A stretch of DNA of 64,000 nt from Saccharopolyspora shandongensis (GTDB lineage: Bacteria; Actinomycetota; Actinomycetes; Mycobacteriales; Pseudonocardiaceae). Numbering within the stretch: position 1 is the first letter of the stretch; each line of letters begins with the position of its first letter. Position numbers and translations under genes: made by a program. Below the pieces are notes generated by a model. It was not told the DNA's origin and ran no database searches. It saw nothing but the letters and a program-made list of their open reading frames with translations. This document shows, in pieces, positions 26,743 to 35,013 of this stretch. The stretch spans positions 59,290-123,289 of the forward strand of contig NZ_FNOK01000026.1 of the NCBI RefSeq assembly GCF_900106995.1, read 5' to 3'.

Positions 26743-27702
26743 GTGGACGTGTTCGGTGACCTGATCCGCGGGGTGCGGGCCCACGGCTCGTTGTTCGGCA
26801 GTTCGACCCTGTCTCCGCCCTGGGCACTGCACTTCGTGGACGGCGCGCCGCTGACCCTGTGCACCGTCCTCACCGGAGCGGGCTGGATCGTGCCGGAGCA
26901 CGGTCCACCCGAGCCGCTTCGCGCCCGCGAGACGATCGTCGTGCGCGGCCCTGCGACGTTCACCTTCGTCGACGAGGTCGGCACCCGGGCCGAACCGATC
27001 GCGTGCGGGGAGCACTGCGCGACGCCCGAGCACGGCGGGACCCGGCACCGGCTCGGCTGGAACGACGGCGGCGGGAACGCCGGTGACACGATCCTGATCG
27101 TCGGCGCTTATCCGGTGCGCGGCGAGATCAGCCGCCGACTGCTGGACGCGCTGCCCGTCCTGTTGCGCGTGGACGCCGGAGGCACGGCCGACGCCGTGCT
27201 GGACCACGTCGCCGCCGAGGTCGCCGTCGACACACCGGGCCAGCAGGTAGTGCTCGACCGGCTGCTGGACTGGATGCTGGTCTGCACGCTGCGCGAGTGG
27301 TTCGACCGGCCCGGCAGCGAGGCCCCGGCCTGGTGGTCCGCCCAGCGGGACCCGGTGGTCGGCGACGCGCTGCGCCTGCTGCACGCCGAACCGGCGGCAC
27401 CGTGGACGGTCACCGCGCTGGCCGAGCGCACCGGGGTGTCGCGTTCGACGCTGGCCAAGCGGTTCGCCGACCTGGTCGGCGAACCGCCGCTCACCTACCT
27501 CACCCGCTGGCGCATGACGCTCGCGGCAGACCTGCTGGTTGAGCAGGAGTCCGCGACCATCTCGGACATCGCCCGCACCGTGGGTTACGCCGACCCGTTC
27601 GGGTTCAGCGCGGCGTTCAAACGGGTCCGCGGCACCAACCCGAGCGAGTTCCGGCGCACCGCGGCCACCGCCTGCGGAACCGCGCTGGCCGCAAACCGGT
27701 GA
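26743..27702 (+). CDS. AraC-family regulator with N-terminal cupin domain
   Basis: This 319-residue regulator has an AraC-type cupin_6 domain (FGDLIRGVRAHGSLFGSSTL, then RETIVVRGPATF). Its C-terminal double HTH shows WTVTALAERTGVSRSTLAKR, TYLTRWRMTLAADLL and TISDIARTVGYADPFGFSAA. The GTG at 26743 lies only 8 nt after a TAGCCT element, so the mRNA may be leaderless. It is divergent from a PPOX-type flavoprotein, a common arrangement for AraC control of a neighbouring oxidoreductase. Confidence 0.9.
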   Translation: MDVFGDLIRGVRAHGSLFGSSTLSPPWALHFVDGAPLTLCTVLTGAGWIVPEHGPPEPLRARETIVVRGPATFTFVDEVGTRAEPIACGEHCATPEHGGTRHRLGWNDGGGNAGDTILIVGAYPVRGEISRRLLDALPVLLRVDAGGTADAVLDHVAAEVAVDTPGQQVVLDRLLDWMLVCTLREWFDRPGSEAPAWWSAQRDPVVGDALRLLHAEPAAPWTVTALAERTGVSRSTLAKRFADLVGEPPLTYLTRWRMTLAADLLVEQESATISDIARTVGYADPFGFSAAFKRVRGTNPSEFRRTAATACGTALAANR

Positions 27703-27738
27703 AGAGCGCGATCCCCATCAACCCGCCTGACCGATCGC

Positions 27739-28857
27739 CTAGTCACGCGACGGCGCGAGGCGGGTCAGGACCTCCTCGCAGTCTTCGACGATCTCCCGGG
27801 TGATGTCCGCCGCCGGTCGGAGTTCCCGGAACGTGCCGACGACCTGGCCGATGAAGAAGGATGCCAGCGCCTTCGCTCCGTCGTTGCCCGCTTCGGCCGC
27901 CTGGTTGATGCGTCGCCACGCCTGGTCGACCAGCATCGGTTGCAGCGGCATCGGCAGCGGCGTCGGGCTGCCCGGGCTCGCCCACTCCTCGTGCCACGCG
28001 CTGCGCAGCTGGCGGGCCGGTTTCCCGGTGCGGGTCGGCGAGCGCAGCGTGTCGCCGCTGGTCGCCGCCAGGAACTTGGCCTTCACCGCGGGCGAGGTGA
28101 TGTCCTCGTGGCTGGACAGCCACACCGAGCCGCACCAGACGCCGGCTGCGCCCAGCGCCAGCGATGCCGCCATCTGCCGCCCGGTGGCGATGCCGCCGGC
28201 CGCCAGCACCGGCACGTCGCCCGCGAGGTCCACGACCTCCGGCACCAGCACCATGGTCGCGATCGTCCCGGTGTGCCCGCCGGCCTCGGTGCCCTGCGCG
28301 ACGAGCAGGTCGACGCCCATGTCCAGCTGTCGCTGGGCGTGCTTCGGCGAGCCGATCAGCGCCGCGATCGGCACCCCGTCGGCCTTGCCGCGCTCCAGCA
28401 TCGCCGGCGGCGGGGTGCCGAGCGCGTTCGCGACCAGGGCGACCCCGTGCGAGAAGGCGACGTCGAGCAGCGGCTGCACGATCTCCGGGCCGACGCTGGC
28501 GGCGAACCGGTCGCCCGCCGATGCCGTGTCGGCCGGCGGGATGTCGTACTTCGCCAGCAGCGAGTCGACGAAGTCGTAGTGCTCCTGCGGGATCTGGGCG
28601 CGCAGGCTGGCCAGGTAGTCCGCGGGGTCTCCGGTGGCCGTCCTGGTGGGCACCAGCACGTCGACGCCGTAGGGGCGGCCGTCCACTTGCTCCTCGATCC
28701 AGGTGAGCTGCGCGTCGAGCTCTTCCGGGGTGTAGCCGGTCGCGGCGAGCACGCCGATGCCGCCGGCGTTGGTCACGGCCGCGACCACACCGGGTGACCG
28801 GTTGAATCCCACCAGCGGACTTTCGATGCCCAGCAGTTCGGTCAACGCGGTGCGCAT
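27739..28857 (-). CDS. Nitronate monooxygenase / 2-nitropropane dioxygenase-like
   Basis: This 372-residue FMN-dependent TIM-barrel enzyme detoxifies nitronates such as propionate-3-nitronate. MRTALTELLGIESPLVGFNR, TNAGGIGVLAATGYTPEELD, VAQGTEAGGHTGTIATMVLV (the conserved G-H-G FMN loop) and PVLAAGGIATGRQMAASLAL with GAAGVWCGSVWL are diagnostic. GAAGGAGCG precedes the ATG at 28855-28857; a longer reading from 29049 lacks support. Its convergent partner is the AraC gene and its divergent partner is the MFS exporter. Confidence 0.92.
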   Translation of the reverse strand: MRTALTELLGIESPLVGFNRSPGVVAAVTNAGGIGVLAATGYTPEELDAQLTWIEEQVDGRPYGVDVLVPTRTATGDPADYLASLRAQIPQEHYDFVDSLLAKYDIPPADTASAGDRFAASVGPEIVQPLLDVAFSHGVALVANALGTPPPAMLERGKADGVPIAALIGSPKHAQRQLDMGVDLLVAQGTEAGGHTGTIATMVLVPEVVDLAGDVPVLAAGGIATGRQMAASLALGAAGVWCGSVWLSSHEDITSPAVKAKFLAATSGDTLRSPTRTGKPARQLRSAWHEEWASPGSPTPLPMPLQPMLVDQAWRRINQAAEAGNDGAKALASFFIGQVVGTFRELRPAADITREIVEDCEEVLTRLAPSRD

Positions 28858-29052
28858 GCGCGCTCCTTCCCATCGCCGGGGCGACATTGCGCCGGACAGC
28901 CGCATGATGCCTACCGCCGCCGCAGAGCACCAGGACGCATTTCGCCGACGTCGCCGCAATCCCCCACCCAGGTCTATCCACAGTGGACGAACTCCTGGGC
29001 GAAACATCCCGAATCGCGCTGAATCGAGACCGACGACTCCTTGCGGCACGAG

Positions 29053-29091
29053 GTGAACACGAGTTTACTTGCATGGTGAACACAAGTTCAC
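29053..29091. promoter_or_regulatory. Twin operators upstream of the MFS exporter
   Basis: GTGAACACGAGTTTAC (29053-29068) and GTGAACACAAGTTCAC (29076-29091) are near-identical palindromes spaced 23 bp centre to centre. They are likely binding sites for the TetR protein encoded at the end of the same operon. Confidence 0.65.
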
Positions 29092-29110
29092 GCCGATAGC
29101 GAGGAGCCCG

Positions 29111-30556
29111 ATGAGCCTGGCCACGCCCACCGCACGACGAAGTTCGAGGCTCGTCATCGGAGTCCTCGCCTCGTGCGGTATCGCGGTGTCGTTGATGCAG
29201 ACCCTGGTCGTACCGCTGCTCCCGGAATTCCCCAGGCTCCTCGACACGACGCGGTCCAACGCGGGCTGGCTGGTCACCGCGCCGCTGGTGGCGGGCGCGG
29301 TGTGCGCGCCCGTCCTCGGCCGCCTCGGCGACATGTACGGCAAGCGCCGGATGCTGCTGATCTCGCTGGCCACGATGGCGGTGGGCAGCGCGATCGGCGC
29401 GGTCAGCGACGACTTCACCGCCGTCCTCGTCGGGCGGGTGCTGCAAGGTGCCGCGGTCGGCGTGGTGCCGCTGGGGATCAGCATCATGCGCGACGAGTTA
29501 CCGGAGGACCGGGTCGGTTCCGGGGTGGCGTTGATGAGCGCGACGCTGGGCATCGGCGGCGCGGTGGGGCTGCCGGTGACCGGTGTGGTGGCCGAGAACC
29601 TCAACTGGCACTGGCTGTTCGCGGGCGCGGCCGCGTTCGCGATCGCCGAGATCGCGCTGATCCTCTGGATCGTCCCGGAGTCGCCGCTGCGCACCGGCGG
29701 CCGGTTCGACTTCCTCGGCGCGGTGGGGCTCTCGGCGGCGCTGACGTGCCTGCTGCTGGCGATCTCCAAGGGCAACGAATGGGGCTGGACCAGCGGGGTC
29801 ATCGTCGGCCTGCTCGTCGCGTCGGCGGCGTTGTTCCTGGTGTGGGGCGTGTACGAACTGCGCGTCGATGCGCCGCTGGTGGACCTGCGGGTGTCGGCGC
29901 GGCCGGCGGTGCTGCTGACCAACATCGCCTCGGTGCTGGTCGGCATGGCGATGTTCGCCGGGTTCCTCGTGGGCTCGCAGATCATGCAGGCCCCGGAGGA
30001 CACCGGCTACGGCTTCGGCATGTCGCTGGTGCTGACCGGCCTGGTGCTGCTGCCGATCGGCGCCGCGATGGGCGTGTTCTCGCCGGTGTCCGCGCGGATC
30101 TCCCGGCGGCGCGGCCCGCGCACCACGCTGATCCTGGGCGGCACGGTGCTGATGGTGGGCAACCTCGCGGGATCCTTCCTGCACTCGCCGCTGCCGCTGG
30201 TGGTGTTCAACCTGACCGTGGGCGCGATCGGCGGCGCGTTGTCCTACGGCGCCCTGCCGACGCTGATCATGCAGGCGGTTCCGCCGACCGAAACCGCCGC
30301 CGCGAACAGCTTGAACAGCCTGGCCCGCTCGATCGGCACGTCCAGTTGCAGCGCCATCGTCGTCGCGCTGACGACCGGGTCGGTGGTGCAGATCGCCGGC
30401 GTGAACTACCCGTCGACGCTCTCGTACTCGTGGGTGTTCCTGGTGGCGGGCGCGGCGGCGCTGGCGGCCGCGCTGATCGCCGCGGCGACGCCGGGAACCC
30501 GCCGGTACACGCCTGTTACCGCGCAGGTGGCGACCGCGACGGGGCGGTCGCGCTAG
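29111..30556 (+). CDS. MFS drug-efflux transporter (DHA2, 14 TM)
   Basis: This 481-residue H+-antiporter of the DHA2 group has about 14 hydrophobic segments. Motif A LGRLGDMYGKRRMLL lies between TM2 and TM3, and motif C MSATLGIGGAVGLPVTGVVA in TM5. AGGAG precedes the ATG MSLATPTARR. Ten nucleotides separate it from the TetR gene, and two operator-like palindromes lie within 60 bp upstream of the start, the classic layout of a self-limited drug-efflux unit. The inducer is unknown. Confidence 0.92.
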   Translation: MSLATPTARRSSRLVIGVLASCGIAVSLMQTLVVPLLPEFPRLLDTTRSNAGWLVTAPLVAGAVCAPVLGRLGDMYGKRRMLLISLATMAVGSAIGAVSDDFTAVLVGRVLQGAAVGVVPLGISIMRDELPEDRVGSGVALMSATLGIGGAVGLPVTGVVAENLNWHWLFAGAAAFAIAEIALILWIVPESPLRTGGRFDFLGAVGLSAALTCLLLAISKGNEWGWTSGVIVGLLVASAALFLVWGVYELRVDAPLVDLRVSARPAVLLTNIASVLVGMAMFAGFLVGSQIMQAPEDTGYGFGMSLVLTGLVLLPIGAAMGVFSPVSARISRRRGPRTTLILGGTVLMVGNLAGSFLHSPLPLVVFNLTVGAIGGALSYGALPTLIMQAVPPTETAAANSLNSLARSIGTSSCSAIVVALTTGSVVQIAGVNYPSTLSYSWVFLVAGAAALAAALIAAATPGTRRYTPVTAQVATATGRSR

Positions 30557-30566
30557 CCTGAACGGC

Positions 30567-31154
30567 ATGTCCAGCACGGCAACGGCCCCAGCGGTCGGCG
30601 AGGACCAGCGGCGCGACGCGTGCGCCACCCGCGAAGCCATCCTCAAGGCGGCGCGGCGCCGCTTCTCGTCGTGCGGCTACGCCGACGTGACGTTGCGCGA
30701 CATCGCGGCGGACGCCGAGGTCAGCGCGGCGCTGGTGATGAAGTACTTCGGCAGCAAGGAAAGCCTGTTCGCGGAGGCCTCGGGCTTCGAGCAGGACGCC
30801 GAGCGCCTGCTCGACTGCGAACTCCCGCGGCTCGGCGAGCACCTGGTCCGGACGCTGCTGGACTATCACGACCGGACGCAGGGCGACCCGCTGGTGCGGG
30901 CGGTCTTCACGTCGTCGCGACCGGCCGGGGCCCAGTTCCGCGCGAACTTCGAACGCCAGCTGGTGAGCCGGCTCGCCAAGCGTCTGACCGGCCCGAAGGC
31001 CCGCCTCCGGGCGGAGCTGGTCTGCAGCCACCTGATGGGCCTCGGCGCGGCCCGGCTGGTCCTGAAGACCAAGGCGATCAGCGCAGAACCGAAGGAAGAC
31101 CTGATCGCGATCACGGCCCCGCTGCTGCAGAACTGGATCGACGGCCCGCTGTAG
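30567..31154 (+). CDS. TetR-family regulator of the MFS exporter
   Basis: This 195-residue regulator has an N-terminal TetR HTH (REAILKAARRRFSSCGYADV, TLRDIAADAEVSAALVMKYF, GSKESLFAEA) and an actinobacterial TetR_C_7-like C-terminal domain (LLDCELPRLGEHLVRTLLDY, LICSHLMG-type text seen as AELVCSHLMGLGAARLVL). It is co-transcribed with the exporter. Its C-terminal half is duplicated in damaged form at 31934-32197, where 40 codons are deleted in frame. Confidence 0.92.
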   Translation: MSSTATAPAVGEDQRRDACATREAILKAARRRFSSCGYADVTLRDIAADAEVSAALVMKYFGSKESLFAEASGFEQDAERLLDCELPRLGEHLVRTLLDYHDRTQGDPLVRAVFTSSRPAGAQFRANFERQLVSRLAKRLTGPKARLRAELVCSHLMGLGAARLVLKTKAISAEPKEDLIAITAPLLQNWIDGPL

Positions 31155-31175
31155 CGGACGATCGCGCGGCTTCGG

Positions 31176-31643
31176 TCAGCCCGCCGCTTCGACGTACGAC
31201 GCCAGGCTCGCGAGCGAGGAGGCGATCCCGGTCTCGTGGGCCGCTTGATCGATACCGGGCGGCACGTCCGCGGCGGTGACGGTCACCTCGGTCCCGTCGC
31301 CGGCGGCGGCGAGGTGCCAGGTCATCGTCATGGTGCCTGCGAACGACGGATCGTCGGCCTCGAACACCGCCCGCTGCACCACGCGCTCGTTCGGCACCAG
31401 GTCGGCGAACCCGATGTCGACGACGTCCGTCGCGTCCGAGGTCTTGCCGGGGCTACCGCTGGGATCGAGGTAGGTGAGGACCATCCGGAACCCGCCACCG
31501 GGCCGGGGATCCCACCGCTCGATCCGGCCGCGCATGCCCTCCGGCGGCAACCAGGCTTCGAGGGCCTCCCGATTGAGGAGGGCCCCGTACACCACCTCCG
31601 GTGGCGCCGCGATCACCCGGCCAACGCGGTCAGTTCTCGCCAT
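31176..31643 (-). CDS. SRPBCC/AHSA1-domain protein
   Basis: This 155-residue START-like fold protein of the AHSA1 (activator of Hsp90 ATPase homolog) group has the helix-grip pattern RVIAAPPEVVYGALLNREAL, EAWLPPEGMRG, GGGFRMVLTYLD, then TMTMTWHLAAAGDGTEVTVT. It is a full-length domain. Such stand-alone proteins bind small hydrophobic ligands; no specific role can be read. It lies between the TetR gene and the duplication scar and probably belonged to the duplicated segment. Confidence 0.9.
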   Translation of the reverse strand: MARTDRVGRVIAAPPEVVYGALLNREALEAWLPPEGMRGRIERWDPRPGGGFRMVLTYLDPSGSPGKTSDATDVVDIGFADLVPNERVVQRAVFEADDPSFAGTMTMTWHLAAAGDGTEVTVTAADVPPGIDQAAHETGIASSLASLASYVEAAG

Positions 31644-31765
31644 GGGCGGATTCTAAGCGACCAAGTCGGATTTCATCGCCAATTGTTTCCTCCGCACACG
31701 CCGACAACACCGAATTCTCGCTAGGCACAACCAGAATCGGGAAACCGCGCCTCCGCGGCCGTTCC

Positions 31766-31933
31766 TCATTCGCTAGCCCGGCGCAACAGTGGCGCGAGGG
31801 TCTCGCGGAGTTGGGCGGGGTTTTGGTGGTGCAATGCTCTCATGCCCAGGCCCCGGGCCGCTTCGACGTTCTGGAGGGTGTCGTCGACGAACAGGCAGCG
31901 GGCTTCCGGGACACCTGCTCGGGCCGCCGCGAA
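31766..31933 (-). pseudogene. HAD-hydrolase C-terminal fragment (duplication relic)
   Basis: The fragment encodes AAARAGVPEARCLFVDDTLQ and ends RETLAPLLRRASE. Bases 31806-31933 match the intact HAD gene at 34011-34138 with two differences in 128. The C-terminal tail differs from the intact copy (which ends RAALMSG) and may be the original end. It has no start codon and is joined directly to a TetR fragment on the opposite strand. Confidence 0.85.
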
Positions 31934-32197
31934 GCGGAGGCCTCGGGCTTCGAGCAGGACGCCGAGCGCCTGCTCGACTGCGAACTCCCACGGCTCGGCG
32001 AACACCTGGTCCGGACACTGCTGGACTACCACGACCGACCCCAGGGCGACCCGCTGGCGCGAGCGGTCGTCACGTCGTCGCGACCGGCCGGGGCCGGGCT
32101 GGTCCTGACGACCAAAGCGATCAGCGCAGAACCGAAGGAAGACCTGATCGCGATCACGGCCCCGCTGCCGCAGAACTGGATCAACGGCCTCCTGTAA
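31934..32197 (+). pseudogene. TetR C-terminal fragment (duplication relic)
   Basis: It corresponds to 30771-31154 of the intact TetR gene, with a 120-nt in-frame deletion that fuses TSSRPAGA to GLVLTTKAIS through a short GGCC repeat. It lacks the DNA-binding domain. Together with the HAD fragment it forms the novel joint 34138|30771 expected from a tandem duplication. Confidence 0.87.
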
Positions 32198-32238
32198 CGG
32201 CCGATCGCTCCGCCACGGCCGACGTTTCCCCAGCTCAT

Positions 32239-32288
32239 GGCTCGTGAGCGCTTTGGACTGCCATAGCGATCCAAAGCGCTCACGAGCC
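32239..32288. terminator. 12-nt-loop hairpin, copy B
   Basis: GGCTCGTGAGCGCTTTGGA (32239-32257) pairs perfectly over 19 bp with 32270-32288. The loop is CTGCCATAGCGA. It lies between the TetR relic and the end of the DUF397 gene, again at a convergent junction. The stem sequence differs from copy A but the loop is conserved. Confidence 0.8.
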
Positions 32289-32314
32289 GGACCGGCCAAA
32301 CCCGCACCACTACG

Positions 32315-32488
32315 TCAACGCTCGAAACGCCCGGTCTTGGCGGCATGGATTAACGAGCCGACATCGACCCTCAGCCAAGGGCCGTTGGGGTCCTTCGAAT
32401 CCCGCACCAAGCCTCGCGGCCTCGACAGCTCGACGCAGTTCCCGTTCGGCCCTGTGTAACTGGACTTCTGCCAGGAGTAGCTGGACAC
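32315..32488 (-). CDS. DUF397 protein
   Basis: This 57-residue protein begins (GTG) SSYSWQKSSYTGPNGNCVEL and continues to RDSKDPNGPWLRV, the full DUF397 pattern. It starts 3 nt after the stop of the XRE/DUF5753 regulator. Such XRE-DUF397 pairs are very common in actinomycetes and include the WhiJ-type developmental switches and antitoxin-like small partners. The small protein probably modulates the regulator (inference from the family). The GTG at 32486-32488 is preceded by GGAAAGGTGA within the end of the regulator gene. Confidence 0.92.
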   Translation of the reverse strand: MSSYSWQKSSYTGPNGNCVELSRPRGLVRDSKDPNGPWLRVDVGSLIHAAKTGRFER

Positions 32489-32491
32489 GGC

Positions 32492-33340
32492 TCACCTTTC
32501 CCATTTCGCTTTCGCTTTTAGGACGAACTCGGCGGAATCTTTCCGATCCATCGCCAAGCTTTCAATCTGCTGAACCGCGCTGCGGTACTCGTTCACATCG
32601 TGCTCCGCCGGGATGAATGCACCCGAGCTGTAGTGCTCGAAGTGAACAACCGGGGAGATGTCGTCGAACTCGTAGAGCACGAACGGCCCCAGCAAGCCGG
32701 GATGCCAACCGACGCGCAGCGGCATTATTCGGACGGCAACATTGCTCCTACCCGCCAGCTCAAGGAGCTGGTCCAGTTGCTCCAGCATGACCTCGCGCGG
32801 CCCGATCGGCTCGAACAGTGCCGCCTCACCGATGAAGGCGTTGAAACTCACCGGGTCGATCCGCCGCACGATGACCTCGCGTCGGCTGGCGCTCAACATC
32901 ACCCGGAGCTCGGTGTCCGCATCCGACAAGCCACTCGACTTCTTGATCGCCCGGCTGTAGTCCAGTGTTTGGAGCAGGCCGGGGATCAGCATCGGAGCCC
33001 ACTCGACAATCGCCGATGCCGCTCGCTCGCATTCGACGGCACCGGCCAGTTGCTGGGGAATGCCATTCAGGCCGACAGTGAGCCAGTTCGGCTCGTGCAC
33101 GTTGCGAGCCAGGTCGAGGACGCGGTCCCGCTCCCCTGCCGTCACGCGCAGCGTCGCAAGGATCGCGGCGACCGTTTCTATCTTCGGAACCCGTTTGCCA
33201 GTCTCCCAGTTCGAGATCTCGACGTGGGTGTAGTCGAGCATGCGCCCCAGTTCTCGGACTCCGATACCCGAGGCCAGCCGAGCTTCCCGCAACGCCGACG
33301 ACAGCGCCCTGGCGCGTGGCATACCTGCGGTAGCAGACAT
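32492..33340 (-). CDS. XRE-family regulator with DUF5753 domain
   Basis: This 282-residue regulator has an N-terminal Cro/C1 HTH (LREARLASGIGVRELGRMLD, then YTHVEISNWETGKRVP). Its C-terminal DUF5753 domain has ERAASAIVEWAPMLIPGLLQ and LEHYSSGAF-type text (seen as VVHFEHYSSGAFI). The start MSATAGMPRARAL follows AGGATGTG; an ATG three codons upstream is possible. A CTATCGATAG palindrome immediately upstream may be its own operator. It is coupled to DUF397 downstream, and the pair is divergent from an uncharacterised Cys-rich gene. Confidence 0.92.
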   Translation of the reverse strand: MSATAGMPRARALSSALREARLASGIGVRELGRMLDYTHVEISNWETGKRVPKIETVAAILATLRVTAGERDRVLDLARNVHEPNWLTVGLNGIPQQLAGAVECERAASAIVEWAPMLIPGLLQTLDYSRAIKKSSGLSDADTELRVMLSASRREVIVRRIDPVSFNAFIGEAALFEPIGPREVMLEQLDQLLELAGRSNVAVRIMPLRVGWHPGLLGPFVLYEFDDISPVVHFEHYSSGAFIPAEHDVNEYRSAVQQIESLAMDRKDSAEFVLKAKAKWER

Positions 33341-33468
33341 GAAACACATCCTATCGATAGTTCTCAGCTTGGTGATCACCCAATTTGAGGAGTGGTGGAG
33401 CTGTAGCGCTACCAAGCACTGTGGTTCCTGTCAGCGATCCAGTGACAAGACCAGCTCGGGGAGGAACC

Positions 33469-34002
33469 TTGGTAAGCAGGAAAATAGTCGCAGCGCAGGG
33501 CAGCGAGCCATTGCTCGACACGCCGGAAACGACGTCGACGCACCACTTCCAGCACTGGTTCGGGCTCGTACCGGAGTGGTGCAGATTTTCCCACATCCGT
33601 TGTGACACAAGCGATTTCCACGTCACCTCGTGGTGCGGGCAGAGGTTCCAGATCGACGAAGTGGAGGAATGTTCGCGGCCGGGCACTGTAACGCCCGGTC
33701 TAGCTCCGGCGGTCCGGGAATGCACGGACTGCGAGGTGCAATTCGCCTTCCGGAACACCGCGGAACCGCCGGTTCGCGTCGAACCCTCCGACATACCGGC
33801 ACGGATCGACACCCCGAGCCAGATGCTGTCGGCGGTACACCTGCTGCGGGACGGCCTGGACGGCGAGGCCCGGCAGATTCCGCTCGGAAACCTGGATACC
33901 GACCGTCTCGGTCACCTTGCCGGTCAAGTAGAGATCTTCGCCCGTGCCCTGCGTCGTTTCTGTTGGCTGGCTGGGACAGGCGAGCGCCTCAACCGCTCAT
34001 GA
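33469..34002 (+). CDS. Hypothetical protein with zinc-ribbon-like Cys pattern
   Basis: This 177-residue protein has no named family. Its first half holds HHFQHWFGLVPEWCRFSHIR, HVTSWCGQRF and APAVRECTDCEVQF. This layout, with a CG near the middle and a terminal CxxC, recurs in small actinobacterial proteins beside XRE/DUF397 pairs. The C-terminal half is helical (MLSAVHLLRDGLDGEARQI). A TTG start at 33469 is suggested because GGGGAGGAACC precedes it. Base composition is lower in GC than the neighbours. The 3' end overlaps the HAD gene by 14 nt. The coding call is moderate. Confidence 0.5.
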   Translation: MVSRKIVAAQGSEPLLDTPETTSTHHFQHWFGLVPEWCRFSHIRCDTSDFHVTSWCGQRFQIDEVEECSRPGTVTPGLAPAVRECTDCEVQFAFRNTAEPPVRVEPSDIPARIDTPSQMLSAVHLLRDGLDGEARQIPLGNLDTDRLGHLAGQVEIFARALRRFCWLAGTGERLNRS

Positions 34003-34609
34003 GCGCCGCCCGGAGTTGGGCGGGGTTTTGGTGGTGCAATTCTCTCATGCCCAGGCCCCGGGCCGCTTCGACGTTCTGGAGGGTGTCGTCGACGAACAGG
34101 CAGCGGGCTTCCGGGACACCCGCTCGGGCCGCCGCGAATCGGTAGATGCCCGGGTCGGGTTTGGCGATTCCCACCCGGGCACTGTTGACCACCTCGTCCA
34201 GGAGATCCGCTATCCCGAGCCGGTCCAGGTCCGATTCCAGCCTGGTGGTCGCGTTCGACACCAGGATCACCGGGACGTGTTCTCGCGCCGCCGCGAGCAG
34301 TTCCGCGACTTCGTCGACGACTTCGCCCGCATGGGCGGACCACTCCGCGACGAGCGCACGCGCCGCCTCCGGCGTTGCGCACGCTTCGGCGAGGTCGGCG
34401 GCGATCGCCGCGCGCCATTGTTCGTCCGTCTGTGCCCCGGTGATCGCGGGGTTCAGGCGGTCCGGCGCGAACGCCGTCTTCGCCAGCGTCCCCCGCGGCA
34501 GGCCATTCGCGCGGTCCAGTCCGGACATTATTTCCGGATCCCACCAGCGAAGAACGCCGTCGAAGTCGCAGAGGATCGCATCGAACTCCGTCTCGGGCAT
34601 GGAGCCCAT
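33989..34609 (-). CDS. HAD-superfamily hydrolase
   Basis: This phosphatase of about 206 residues, HAD subfamily IA, has motif I ILCDFDGVLRWWDP near residue 12, motif II VILVSNATTRLESDL, motif III Lys in RVGIAKPDPGIYRF, and motif IV CLFVDDTLQNVEAA. In motif I the second Asp is replaced (DFDGVLRW rather than DxDxT), as in many actinobacterial members. The start is uncertain between 34609 and 34600. The C-terminus (RAALMSG) is shorter than in the duplicated fragment at 31766 and runs into a different gene, so the end may have been altered by rearrangement. Confidence 0.85.
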   Translation of the reverse strand: MGSMPETEFDAILCDFDGVLRWWDPEIMSGLDRANGLPRGTLAKTAFAPDRLNPAITGAQTDEQWRAAIAADLAEACATPEAARALVAEWSAHAGEVVDEVAELLAAAREHVPVILVSNATTRLESDLDRLGIADLLDEVVNSARVGIAKPDPGIYRFAAARAGVPEARCLFVDDTLQNVEAARGLGMRELHHQNPAQLRAALMSG

Positions 34610-34864
34610 GCTGCCACGAGCGGACGGTCCACGGCGGCCGCACCGGTGCGGTCGGCCCGGCAACAGCCCGCGCGAGCCCGGGATTCGGCCGCACTGTCGC
34701 CATCGGACAGACCTCCCTCCTGGGTCGATCGCGGCGCTCTCGTCCCTGATTCCCTGCTATTCCCAGACTTTCGGCCACAAGCAGGTTAGGCCGTTCAGTC
34801 GTTGGATTTCAACGGTTGATTGCGCAAACTTCGTCAACAGGTAACCCCTAATCAAGGAGGCGAA

Positions 34865-34954
34865 ATGACGAGCTACGTCCGGCACATCGCGGCGCGACTG
34901 GTCGGCAAGACCCGGATGGGTGGCTTCTACACCTACTGGATCATCGCCAACTGA
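34865..34954 (+). CDS. 29-residue precursor peptide of a candidate P450-modified RiPP
   Basis: The peptide starts MTSYVRHIAARLVGK and ends TRMGGFYTYWIIAN. AAGGAGG lies 6 nt before the ATG, so translation is well supported. The basic, amphipathic first half would be a leader and the aromatic C-terminus (F21, Y22, Y24, W25) the core. A cytochrome P450 gene follows 59 nt later on the same strand. This architecture, a very short aromatic-tailed peptide directly before a P450, matches biarylitide, cittilin, atropopeptide and cihunamide loci, where the P450 joins Tyr/Trp side chains. YTYW is close in pattern to the cittilin core YIYY. Product and cleavage sites are inferred. Confidence 0.8.
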   Translation: MTSYVRHIAARLVGKTRMGGFYTYWIIAN

Positions 34955-34961
34955 CAGCGCG

Positions 34962-34996
34962 GCGGGGTGGGGGCCCGCTCCTCACCTCCACCCCGC
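34962..34996 (+). terminator. Hairpin between peptide gene and P450 (possible attenuator)
   Basis: GCGGGGTGG (34962-34970) pairs with CCACCCCGC (34988-34996), loop 17 nt, and can extend by two or three pairs. It lies in the 59-nt gap. A partial terminator here would give more precursor than enzyme mRNA, as expected for RiPP operons. Confidence 0.5.
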
Positions 34997-35013
34997 AATC
35001 CGGAGGGAAACCG

